A program made the translations under genes and the position numbers. A stretch of DNA of 37,773 nt from SFLA01 sp045595785 (GTDB taxonomy: Bacteria > Bacillota > Clostridia > Oscillospirales > CAG-382). The notes beneath the pieces were generated by a model that made no database searches, was not told the origin of the DNA, and saw only the letters and a program-made list of their open reading frames with translations. The DNA lies in the NCBI GenBank assembly GCA_045595785.1, contig JAZOBE010000040.1, positions 1-37,773 of the forward strand. Reading direction: 5' to 3'. Within the stretch, counting starts at the first letter, position 1. Each line of letters opens with the position of its first letter. Shown here one piece after another: positions 8,162 to 15,962 of this stretch.

Positions 8162-8190
8162 ATTATATAATGGCAGAATGTTTTTGTCAA
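8162..8190 (-). promoter_or_regulatory. Consensus sigma-A promoter of pflBA
   Basis: TTGACA (8185-8190) and TATAAT (8162-8167) are separated by exactly 17 bases on the minus strand. Both hexamers are perfect consensus. Transcription would begin near 8155, about 10 bases before P1 of the riboswitch. Such a strong promoter fits control being exercised by the riboswitch. Confidence 0.92.
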
Positions 8191-8210
8191 TAGAAAAGTT
8201 GCACAGAAAA

Positions 8211-9053
8211 TCAGACGTTGGGCGTTCCTATTACTGTAAGATGGGATGAGTTGAATATCTCCATGGCATTTGTATAGAAATCCTCCGGCGTTAAGTCACG
8301 AGGGCGGATTATGTTTGCGGGAGCTTTCCACGCCACCTCGTATAGCCAAATGCCGTTATAGCCCTTTGAAACCAGCAAGTCATAAAGACCCTTCCAATCA
8401 CTCTTGCCCTCGCCGGGAAGCCAGTGGCGCTCGTTTATAAAATCGTAATCCGAAACGTGTACGGTAATTATCTTATCCCCAAGTTTTTTTATAAAGTTTT
8501 CGTTGGTGTCGATAAGCAGATGATTAAAATCAAGGCACACGCGCAGCTTGTCGTTGGCTGAAATAAGACGAGAAAGTTCGTCAGCGGTTCTACCCAAGCA
8601 GCTTCTCGGAAGATCTTCCACAGCGATAACTGCACCGTTTTCATAAGCAGTCTCTGCCAAGGTATGCAGAGACCGCATTGACGCGTCGATCTCTCTTTCT
8701 CTGCCCTCGCCATCTTCGCACTTAGGCTCACTGCTGGGGTGAAGAATATATTTGTTGATGCCTATTTCTCCGCCTTTTTTGATCTGCTCTTTTAAAATGC
8801 GCACGGAGTTTTTACGGATGTCCTCGTCGGCAGATGCAACGTCCATCACGTTGGGACTAGAAAAAGGCAGGTGGCAAGACCAGATTTTAACTTCAGTGTC
8901 GTCAGCACAGGATTTAATATATCCGTAATCTGCTTCCAGATGCTTGTTATAAGGAATAGAAATTTCGAAATGTTCGATACCGGCATTTTTAATTTTTGTA
9001 AGATTCTCACGGTTTATCTCGAACCCGCAGGAAGAAAGACCGATTTTAAGCAT
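8211..9053 (-). CDS. TIM-barrel sugar phosphate isomerase/epimerase-like protein
   Basis: This 280-residue protein has the xylose isomerase-like TIM-barrel (AP endonuclease 2) fold. It opens MLKIGLSSCGFEINRENLTKIKNAGIEHFEIS, continues with LHPSSEP, then AVEDLPRS and CLDFNHLLID. It ends the barrel with TVHVSDYDFINERHWLPGEG, which together supply the Glu, Asp and His metal ligands typical of the family. Members isomerise or epimerise sugars or inositol derivatives, and the substrate cannot be read from the sequence. AGGAG lies 8 bases before the ATG, and a promoter sits at 9084-9112. It is probably monocistronic, since the pflBA promoter begins directly after its stop codon. No signal peptide is seen, so it should be cytoplasmic. 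Confidence 0.85.
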   Translation of the reverse strand: MLKIGLSSCGFEINRENLTKIKNAGIEHFEISIPYNKHLEADYGYIKSCADDTEVKIWSCHLPFSSPNVMDVASADEDIRKNSVRILKEQIKKGGEIGINKYILHPSSEPKCEDGEGREREIDASMRSLHTLAETAYENGAVIAVEDLPRSCLGRTADELSRLISANDKLRVCLDFNHLLIDTNENFIKKLGDKIITVHVSDYDFINERHWLPGEGKSDWKGLYDLLVSKGYNGIWLYEVAWKAPANIIRPRDLTPEDFYTNAMEIFNSSHLTVIGTPNV

Positions 9054-9083
9054 AAAATCAACTCCTATACTTGTGTTAATGTT

Positions 9084-9112
9084 AGTTTAGCATAGAAATG
9101 ATAAAATGTAAA
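9084..9112 (-). promoter_or_regulatory. Sigma-A promoter for the TIM-barrel gene
   Basis: TTTACA (9107-9112) and TAAACT (9084-9089) lie 17 bases apart on the minus strand, about 30 bases before the start codon. Each hexamer is close to consensus, and the spacing is ideal. Confidence 0.6.
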
Positions 9113-9194
9113 TATCGCATTTATTATAAATCCTGAATATTATTTTTAGTTCACAGATATATTTAACACTGCTCTCTTATTTTTCGAACAAAAA

Positions 9195-9213
9195 CGGCAC
9201 CCAAAAGGTGCCG
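9195..9213. terminator. Bidirectional terminator after the sortase operon
   Basis: CGGCACC and GGTGCCG enclose CAAAA. The hairpin has an A run on the left and a T run on the right, so it works in either direction. It begins 5 bases beyond the sortase stop codon and closes the surface-protein operon. Confidence 0.88.
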
Positions 9214-9218
9214 ATTTT

Positions 9219-10085
9219 TTATTCAGTTATGTCAGACGTTTCTGCGTCAGGTTTTATCTCTCTTGCCGCAACGACAAGTCTGCCGTTATCAACGTGGTAA
9301 GAGCAGGTAACAAGTGTAAGCAATCTTTCACCGAACTCGGGAGTAATACCGGTATCGTAAACAGAAAGCGACTTATAATACTTGATGCCTTCGTTAAAAA
9401 TCTCTTCATCGTCGATCTCAAGCCAACGATAGAATCTGAAATGATTGTCAGTTACGTAGTAAACCTTATCGTAAAAAACAGAGTAGATCTCATATTCACG
9501 AACTTCCTCACCAATATAAAGCTTAATAGTGGGATGTTCTTCGTAAAAAGCTTTATCAGGATAGCTGTGTAGCGTGCGGAACATAGTTCCGTTGCTCATA
9601 TTATGACCGTGAATCATGAGGTTTCCGCTTTCGGGAGAAAGGTTACAGCGTGCATCCAGAATAAGCATTCCGGCGGTGCTGTAGTTGCCGTCAAAATCGT
9701 GGCGAAGATACTTGTTAGGATTATCGGGAGTATACATTACGCCGTAATCTACAATAGTATCTTCAATTACGAGCCAACCCCAAAGGTCAGGATTTTTTTC
9801 ATACAAAGGTGCCGTTTCAGCGATCTTCAGTTCGTCTGCAGTTGGAGGTATTGAAATTTCCTCGGAAACCTCTTCGGACACCTCTGAAACTTCTTCCGAA
9901 ATTTCTTCTGAAATTTCTTCGGATATTTCGGAAACAGATACTGTTTCGGAAATTTCGGGTACCTGACTGCTTTCTTCAGCAGGTTCTTCGCTGCAAGCGG
10001 TAATGCACAGAAGGCATACCAAAGATACCAACAGAACAGTAATAACAAGTAGTATTTTTTTGCTATTGAAAGAATTATATTTCAT
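9219..10085 (-). CDS. srtB: Class B sortase with a lipobox-like N-terminus and Glu/Ser-rich linker
   Basis: This 288-residue cysteine transpeptidase would cleave a sorting signal and join surface proteins to the cell envelope. The class B catalytic set is present: H161 in LMIHGHNMSNGTMF, C261 in LLTLVTCSYH and R269 in DNGRLVV. The N-terminal hydrophobic segment (residues 11-30) ends in CITAC, so C31 could be lipidated; most sortases instead keep an uncleaved signal anchor. Residues about 33-80 form a low-complexity spacer built on ISEE/VSEE repeats. The ATG at 10085 has GAGG upstream, and the 13 extra codons of a longer frame overlap the hairpin at 10106-10130. The gene is last in the operon, behind two secreted proteins, of which the nearer (10150-11184) ends in a sorting signal and is the likely substrate. 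Confidence 0.9.
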   Translation of the reverse strand: MKYNSFNSKKILLVITVLLVSLVCLLCITACSEEPAEESSQVPEISETVSVSEISEEISEEISEEVSEVSEEVSEEISIPPTADELKIAETAPLYEKNPDLWGWLVIEDTIVDYGVMYTPDNPNKYLRHDFDGNYSTAGMLILDARCNLSPESGNLMIHGHNMSNGTMFRTLHSYPDKAFYEEHPTIKLYIGEEVREYEIYSVFYDKVYYVTDNHFRFYRWLEIDDEEIFNEGIKYYKSLSVYDTGITPEFGERLLTLVTCSYHVDNGRLVVAAREIKPDAETSDITE

Positions 10086-10105
10086 AAATTCCTCATTATA
10101 AAACA

Positions 10106-10130
10106 TAAGCGGTGGTTTAACCACCGCTTA
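10106..10130 (-). terminator. Intercistronic hairpin between sorting-signal protein and sortase
   Basis: TAAGCGGTGG and CCACCGCTTA are perfect arms around TTTAA. On the minus strand only a weak T stretch (TGTTTTAT) follows. It could partly terminate transcription or protect the upstream mRNA, which would keep sortase levels below those of its substrate. Confidence 0.6.
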
Positions 10131-10149
10131 GTCTATTAGTGATAATAAG

Positions 10150-11184
10150 TTATCTGGAAACCTTACGCTTTGCGGTGAAGTAAACACCAACAAGAGCAGC
10201 ACAAGCTACTACGAGAAGAACGATAACAGTGTTGTTGTCGCCCATCTGAGGGATATCGGGATCAACAGGCTTAGGAAGCTTGTCAATAACGGTACCTTCG
10301 TTCTGCTTAGCGCCACAGTTGCCGCACTCTTCGTGCTTGGAGCCTGCTTCTTCGATGGTAGCTTCTTTGTCAACTACCCAATCCCAAGCGTGACCGATAG
10401 CTGCTACAGTTTCCTGAGGAACGGTTACAACGCCGCATACAGAGCACTTCTTGCCTTCGGTAAGACCGGATTCGGTGCAGGTAGCTGCAACAGCTGCGAG
10501 AACCTCTTCGGTGTGACCGAGAGCGTCAACAGTAGTAGTTTCACGAGAAGCTTCCTTACCGCATACGGTGCAGTAAGTTACAGTATCATAGCTACCAGCT
10601 TCGGTGCAGGTGGGCTCTACGTTGTTTTCAACAACAGCTTCACCAGCGGTGTGAACGTGAGTAGCTTCATCGATAGCAGTAAGAGTAAGAGAGCCGGTGG
10701 AGATCGCAAAGTTCATTTCGCCCTTGGTGTTAAGAGTGTTCTTAGCATCAACAACGGTATTGATAACGACATCACCTTCATAGCCTGCGTTAACCTTAAA
10801 GGTAAGGGAAACAACAGTACCGGTAGCAGAGAAAACTTCTGCATCGCCGGGATTAATAGCAGCCATCATGTCACCGATGGTAACACGGAGCTTGCCAGCT
10901 TCAGGGTTCTTAACCATAACCTTAGAAGCGGTGTAAACGGTAGAATCCTTGGAAGCTTCAACAAAAGCTACAGCATCAGCGTCGTAGATAACGTCTACGA
11001 TGGAGTGTACGAAACCGGTGTTTTCGTTAACAACGAGGTTAACGGTTACGGTATCACCGGAGTACACCAGGGAGTCAGAAGACTCCACGGTGTATCCGAG
11101 TACATTTCCGTTTTCAGCAGAGGCCACAACAGAGAACGCAAATACTGAAAGTACAACTAAAAGTACTGCAAATAATTTTTTCAT
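10150..11184 (-). CDS. Secreted cohesin-like protein with Cys-rich repeats and IPQMG sorting signal
   Basis: This 344-residue protein has a signal peptide (residues 1-23, ending VVASA). A cohesin-like beta-sandwich follows at about 27-170, with SGDTVTVNLVVNE, a central IVDVIYDADAV and VVSLTFKVNAG. Three copies of a Cys-rich module follow (about 175-300), of the form PTCTExG...CxxCG...GH; the third lacks the first Cys. The C-terminus is a sorting signal, IPQMGD, then a hydrophobic helix and the basic tail KRKVSR. IPQMG departs from LPXTG at the Thr position. A sortase gene lies directly downstream, so the protein is probably anchored to the wall. A cohesin on an anchored protein could hold the dockerin of the 1540-residue protein encoded just upstream. 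GAGG precedes the ATG, and the gap from the upstream gene is 37 bases, so the two are in one operon. Confidence 0.8.
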   Translation of the reverse strand: MKKLFAVLLVVLSVFAFSVVASAENGNVLGYTVESSDSLVYSGDTVTVNLVVNENTGFVHSIVDVIYDADAVAFVEASKDSTVYTASKVMVKNPEAGKLRVTIGDMMAAINPGDAEVFSATGTVVSLTFKVNAGYEGDVVINTVVDAKNTLNTKGEMNFAISTGSLTLTAIDEATHVHTAGEAVVENNVEPTCTEAGSYDTVTYCTVCGKEASRETTTVDALGHTEEVLAAVAATCTESGLTEGKKCSVCGVVTVPQETVAAIGHAWDWVVDKEATIEEAGSKHEECGNCGAKQNEGTVIDKLPKPVDPDIPQMGDNNTVIVLLVVACAALVGVYFTAKRKVSR

Positions 11185-11221
11185 TTTCTATACCTCAATA
11201 AAAGGGGTCAGGTAAGACTGA

Positions 11222-14200
11222 TTAAGCCTGGGGAGCAACCTTAACGCCACCGTTTACCATATCAGCGTAAACGAATTCGCCGCTGAGGAACTTGTAAACT
11301 GCGATAAAGTCGAACAGAGTGATAACGCCATCCTTGTCAACGTCTACGGATGCATCATATTCGCCGGAACCGGAGGAAACGATGTTGTAGATGTAGAGAG
11401 CGTCAGCGAGGTTAACAGCGCCGTCTTCGTTAGCGTCGAGGTAAGCTGCAACGTCGAAGGTAGCGGAATCGCCGATAGTAGCAACAGCCTTGCCTTCAGC
11501 ATCGATAGTCTCAACAGGAACTACGTTGATAGCGGAGTCTTCAACAACCTTGTTGTTAGTAGCTACGGTGAAGTAGAGTACTACGAAGGAAGTTTCAGCG
11601 TTAACAGTTGCGTTAGCAACGCCTTCAGCGCCCTTATCGGAGAGGCTAGCAACTACGGTTACATAACCGTTGTTATCATTAACTTCGCCAAGAACGTTGT
11701 AAGCATCGCATACGAACTCAGAAGAGTCAAACTTGAGAACTGCTGCGTCGTATTCAACGTTGAAACGTACGCCCCAAACGCCTGCGTTGTTGCCGTCGAT
11801 AGCGATGGTAACAGCGAGAGTGGTGGAGTCAACGAGTTCAGCGCCGGAAACTACAGCGTTGTCAAGAGTTACGAAGTATCCGAGGCCTTCAAGAGCCTTA
11901 ACTTCTTCAGTGAATTCACCCTTACATACGGAGCAAGTGCCGGTCTTGGAGCCTGCTGCGTGGAAGGTAGGAGCAACGTACTTTTCGTCATCCCAAACTA
12001 CCTTGTGGTCAGCAAGTTCTTCGATGTAAACCATGGTATGCCAATCACATGCGGTGCAAGTGGTGAGATAATAACCGTAATCTACACAAGTAGGATCAAC
12101 AGTAGTGGTAACAGTTTCTCTGTGTGCTACAGATTCGCTGTCGGTGCAGTTTACACAAACTGCATCTTCGGGAGTGGTCTGATCACAGAAGCCAAACTTA
12201 TCGCCGGCAGCATTTACGTGACCTTCAGCCTTAACAACCTTGGTTTCATCACATCTGGTGCATCCGAGGAGACCATCGGTGAGACAGCCAACAGGAACTT
12301 CTACATCAGAGAAGTCGTGGTCAAGAGCTGCATTATACCACCAGATTTCTTCACGGCCGCAATCATTGCAGGTTGCATGAGTGAAACCGAAATCAGTGCA
12401 GGTGGGGAAGTAGTGAGACATGTTAATAACTACCTTCCAGCCATTGTAACCGTGACCGGTAGCGGGAAGAACGGTAGAAACTACCTTATAGTCGCACTCA
12501 GTGCAGTGCCAGCCTTCGGTAGCGCCGTCTTCAGTGCAGGTAGGAGCCTTAGCATCAACATCGATTGCCTTGGTGTGTTCGCCCTTAGCCTTGATGACTT
12601 CAGACTTAACGAGTTCTCCGCAAAGGAGACAGGTGTATTCAGTGGTATAACCGTCAACGAGACAGGTTACATCACGGCCGGGGATAAGAACCATACCGGC
12701 ACGATCTACAGTTACAAGATCACCAAGCTTGAGAGCGCTTATAGCTGCATAAGCCTGTGCCTGGCTAGACCAACCAGAAAGAATCATCTGGTTTGCACCG
12801 ATAGTCCAATTGTTGTTTTCGTTGCCACCGTTGGTACCAACAGCGATAACTCTGTATGCGTCAAAATCAACATCGTATTCAACGAGAACCTTAGCCCACC
12901 AAGTAATGGCAGAGGAAGGCTGCGCAGTAAATGCTACAACGCCAGCAGCGTGTGCATCCCAATCATCATATGCAGCAACGTTGATAACAGCGTCAGGTGC
13001 TACGTGACCGTTACCGGTATTATCGATAACAGCGAGAACCTGGAGACCGCAACGGCCGCAGGTAGCAACTTCAAGACCGACAGTCTCACAGTCGCCGTCA
13101 CGAAGAACGGTCCAAGAACCGAGCTGGTCGTGAACTTCAGCAGCTTCTTCTCTGGAGTTGAAGGGAAGCTTGTTTGCAAGAGGAGCAACTTCATCCTTTA
13201 CGAGAGGCTTGGTGTTCCACTTCTGGTCGCAGTTTGCATGAGTACACCAAACTTCAGTGTAACCCTTGTCGTCGCAAGTAGGAGGAACGATAACTTCATA
13301 AGTATCATGTCCGAGAGCGGAACCGGTTACGGTTACGTCATTCTTTGCGCCACAACCATTGTTGCAGGGGAAGGTGATAACCATATCCTTTTCGCAGGTA
13401 GCGTCGGACTTAACGTTGAGAGTAGGCTTTACGCAAAGAGCGGTACCATTTCTGGTAGTGCCAGCTTCAACATCTACGCCGTCGAGAATGAGGCAGTCGC
13501 CAGCCTTAACAGCCATAGCAGCAACCTTATCTTCCCAGTTTGCATAGCCAGCAGTAGGATTGGAAGAAGAAGAATGGAATACTATAGCAACTCTACCGTT
13601 ACCAACTTCGATATTTGCATTTGCAGCAGAACCGGGGGCAGCAATAGCATTGCGGAGAACGTAATAAACGTTTTCAGAAATCTGTACAGCATAAATGGTG
13701 ATAGCCCAGTTGGGGTTACAAGCATTGTATGCTTCCTGAGTGGTGCAGATGGTAGAATCTTCGCCACCGATTTTACCGTTAACATCATCAATTCTGAATT
13801 CGTAGCCATAAGCATGGTCGTAAGCAGCATTGCCGTTAGCGCCTACAGTATAGCTACCCTTGTTAGCGGTATAAGTGAAATCAAAATCGTGTCCGATTGC
13901 AGGAACTTCAAGAATATCATAGAAGTTGCAGTGCAAGCAGAAGAATACGTCAGTACCGGTTTCGGTACAAGTAGGATCGAGGAGATAGTAGCTCTCAGAA
14001 TTATCTCTGGTATGGTTGTCGGGATCGAAGCCGCCCTCTACATCAACAGCTATACCAAGGAGAGCAACGCCGTTGCCGTCAACAGTTACGTCGAAATCAG
14101 CAACTGCGCCGTGCTTGTTAAGGATGGGGTTGTTTTTGCCATCGTTAACCTGAACAGAAGTTTCAACAGTTTCTACGCACCAATCATTTGCGCAGTATGT

Positions 14201-15844
14201 AAAGGTATAACCATACATATAGCAGGTAGGATCTACTTCAACAGTAACTTCCTTGTGACCGGTAGCCTTAAGAGTGATCTCCTGTGCTTCGCCGCAACGA
14301 GCGCAGTCCCACTTACGATAACCATCGGACTCACAACCGGGAAGGAGTTCGTCCTGGTTAAGACCATCTTCAAATGCGGAGTGACCAAGAGGATCAAGCT
14401 TTTCAACCTTTTCGATATGAGCGCAGTTTACGCAAGCATAAAGCTCAAAACCGAAAGTGGTGCAGGTAGGAGCTACAGCGAGAATAGGATCAGGATTGTA
14501 AGCATGCTCAGCGAGTTCAAGCTCGTTCTTCTGAGTCTTGCCGCAGCCATTGATACATTCAACAACTTCGTAACCAGCCTTGGTGCAGGTAGAAGGAACG
14601 AATTCAACTACATCAGGAGCGTCATTTACGGTAACCTCACCGATAAATGCCCAGCCCCAGCTCCAAAGAGTGATTCTCACATAGCGAGCATCAACAGGAG
14701 CGCATTCTGCAGTAAATACATAGGTCTTGCCGGTGTTACGATATGCGCCGGTGTCTACAGAAGTAGCATAATTCCAAACGCTGCCGTCAACGGAAGTCCA
14801 AACCTCAAATCCCCAAGGAACGTAAATGCCCCAGCTGGGAAGATCAAGAGCGTTCACACCAAATACAGAGAGATTGTTATGTACGCTGCCAAGGTCGATA
14901 GTGATAGAAGGAGTGCTGCCATTGAAGCCTACCCAAGGAGCAGCGTCGCCCCAAACGTTATCGTCACCGAGAACGCCATTGGTAAGCTCACCGCCAACGT
15001 CGCCATAGTTAGCGCCGGGAGCGATAGAAGTAACATAATCCTTACCAGCTGCTACGTTAGAAGACTCAAACTTGTGTCCAAGAGCAGGAAGAACTACATC
15101 TTCAGTAGTTTCAGTAAGAGCAGCATTGGTGTAAATAACCTTGCATTCCTTGCACTGCCAATACTCGATGTTACCTTCTTTTTCGCAGGTAGCAGGAACT
15201 GCAGCAACGTGCTCAAGGTCAGTGCACTTATGCTCGGGACGGATGGGAACTACCTTAGTAGCGCCGCAAGCTTCGCAGGTGTATTCTGCCTCGCCCCAAG
15301 TGTAGTAACCGGGCTCTTCGAGAATTACAGGAACCTCAGCCCAAACGTGTTCGCCTTCAACTACGTTAACAGCGTCACAACGTTCGCAATCGTAAGCAAC
15401 GCCGCACTTGCCGTCTTCAGTTTCACAGGGAGTACCTTCGGTAGCCCACTTGTGGCCAAGAGCATTTACAGGAGTAGCAGCAATTTCTTCGCCGCATACG
15501 CCGCAAATGCCGGAGTCAGAAGTTCCGGAGTTGGTACAATCGGGAGCAACGCCGGGAACCAAAGTTTCTTCAGAAATTTCGTGCTTGCCGTTAGGCTTTA
15601 CGAAATCGTCAGCAAAAACGTCTTCACAAACGCCGCACTCATAAAGAGTGTAGCCCCATTCAACGCAATTGCCTTCAACAGTTTCTTTTTCAACTGCACC
15701 GGTGCAGTTGTCAAGAGTGTGGGTCTTGCCAGTGCCGGGACAAGTAGCCTCAACTTCTTCAGCAGCTTCTGCAAAAGCAGAAACAGGAAGAATGGAAACT
15801 ACCATCATGACAACGAGCAATATAGCCAAAATCTTCTTTTTCAT
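11222..15844 (-). CDS. Giant secreted repeat protein with F5/8C, cohesin-like and dockerin domains
   Basis: This is a 1540-residue secreted protein. It has a signal peptide (1-27, MKKKILAILL... to AFAEA) and about 19 Cys-rich modules of about 40 residues patterned PTCTExGY...CxxCG...GH. An F5/8 type C (discoidin-like) domain lies at about 265-408 (ITIDLGS, FEVWTSVDG, ARYVRITLW). Two related inserts of about 110 residues lie in the middle. A cohesin-like domain follows at about 1320-1465, and a type I dockerin near the end, with two calcium loops, DANEDGAVNLAD and DVDKDGVITLFD. F5/8C domains usually bind glycans. The protein has no sorting signal, so it may reach the surface by dockerin-cohesin binding to the product of the next gene. 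The ATG at 15844 has AAAGGA at good spacing. Codon choice favours AAG, GAG and TAC, unlike several neighbours, which suggests high expression. Modules differ in sequence, so repeat collapse in assembly is unlikely. Confidence 0.85.
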   Translation of the reverse strand: MKKKILAILLVVMMVVSILPVSAFAEAAEEVEATCPGTGKTHTLDNCTGAVEKETVEGNCVEWGYTLYECGVCEDVFADDFVKPNGKHEISEETLVPGVAPDCTNSGTSDSGICGVCGEEIAATPVNALGHKWATEGTPCETEDGKCGVAYDCERCDAVNVVEGEHVWAEVPVILEEPGYYTWGEAEYTCEACGATKVVPIRPEHKCTDLEHVAAVPATCEKEGNIEYWQCKECKVIYTNAALTETTEDVVLPALGHKFESSNVAAGKDYVTSIAPGANYGDVGGELTNGVLGDDNVWGDAAPWVGFNGSTPSITIDLGSVHNNLSVFGVNALDLPSWGIYVPWGFEVWTSVDGSVWNYATSVDTGAYRNTGKTYVFTAECAPVDARYVRITLWSWGWAFIGEVTVNDAPDVVEFVPSTCTKAGYEVVECINGCGKTQKNELELAEHAYNPDPILAVAPTCTTFGFELYACVNCAHIEKVEKLDPLGHSAFEDGLNQDELLPGCESDGYRKWDCARCGEAQEITLKATGHKEVTVEVDPTCYMYGYTFTYCANDWCVETVETSVQVNDGKNNPILNKHGAVADFDVTVDGNGVALLGIAVDVEGGFDPDNHTRDNSESYYLLDPTCTETGTDVFFCLHCNFYDILEVPAIGHDFDFTYTANKGSYTVGANGNAAYDHAYGYEFRIDDVNGKIGGEDSTICTTQEAYNACNPNWAITIYAVQISENVYYVLRNAIAAPGSAANANIEVGNGRVAIVFHSSSSNPTAGYANWEDKVAAMAVKAGDCLILDGVDVEAGTTRNGTALCVKPTLNVKSDATCEKDMVITFPCNNGCGAKNDVTVTGSALGHDTYEVIVPPTCDDKGYTEVWCTHANCDQKWNTKPLVKDEVAPLANKLPFNSREEAAEVHDQLGSWTVLRDGDCETVGLEVATCGRCGLQVLAVIDNTGNGHVAPDAVINVAAYDDWDAHAAGVVAFTAQPSSAITWWAKVLVEYDVDFDAYRVIAVGTNGGNENNNWTIGANQMILSGWSSQAQAYAAISALKLGDLVTVDRAGMVLIPGRDVTCLVDGYTTEYTCLLCGELVKSEVIKAKGEHTKAIDVDAKAPTCTEDGATEGWHCTECDYKVVSTVLPATGHGYNGWKVVINMSHYFPTCTDFGFTHATCNDCGREEIWWYNAALDHDFSDVEVPVGCLTDGLLGCTRCDETKVVKAEGHVNAAGDKFGFCDQTTPEDAVCVNCTDSESVAHRETVTTTVDPTCVDYGYYLTTCTACDWHTMVYIEELADHKVVWDDEKYVAPTFHAAGSKTGTCSVCKGEFTEEVKALEGLGYFVTLDNAVVSGAELVDSTTLAVTIAIDGNNAGVWGVRFNVEYDAAVLKFDSSEFVCDAYNVLGEVNDNNGYVTVVASLSDKGAEGVANATVNAETSFVVLYFTVATNNKVVEDSAINVVPVETIDAEGKAVATIGDSATFDVAAYLDANEDGAVNLADALYIYNIVSSGSGEYDASVDVDKDGVITLFDFIAVYKFLSGEFVYADMVNGGVKVAPQA

Positions 15845-15870
15845 GGTATATCCTTTCCTAATTAGATTAT

Positions 15871-15889
15871 TTGAGTTATCCGAACTCAA
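15871..15889 (-). promoter_or_regulatory. Hairpin just upstream of the giant gene's ribosome site
   Basis: TTGAGTT and AACTCAA are perfect 7-base arms around a 5-base loop, between the upstream ORF stop (15900) and the ribosome site. It could affect translation start or mRNA stability. Confidence 0.4.
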
Positions 15890-15899
15890 GTTTTTGGCA

Positions 15900-15962
15900 T
15901 TAAGACTTCCATAAAGGGCTGGAGGGCGGCCTCATATTCACCTCCAATTCACGCATTTTCAT
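15900..15962 (-). CDS. 20-codon upstream ORF in the leader of the surface operon
   Basis: ATG at 15962 is preceded after 8 bases by GGAGGGGTG, a strong ribosome site, and the frame runs 20 codons to TAA at 15900. A second in-frame ATG at 15935 has its own strong site, TTGGAGGTGAAT, and would give MRPPSSPLWKS. Two well-spaced ribosome sites in one short frame argue for translation. The encoded peptide ends in a Pro-Pro, Trp, Lys segment, the kind of sequence that can slow ribosomes. It lies within the roughly 180-base leader between the promoter at 16030-16058 and the giant gene, so it is a candidate leader peptide or regulatory upstream ORF. I know no family for it. Confidence 0.5.
   Translation of the reverse strand: MKMRELEVNMRPPSSPLWKS

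Noticed and set aside
11960..15865. A 1301-codon open frame on the plus strand opposite the giant surface gene
   Set aside because: It is antisense to a gene with a signal peptide, known domains, a promoter and a ribosome site. The frame stays open because the sense gene rarely uses TTA, CTA and TCA. Its translation shows no domain and begins without a fitting promoter.
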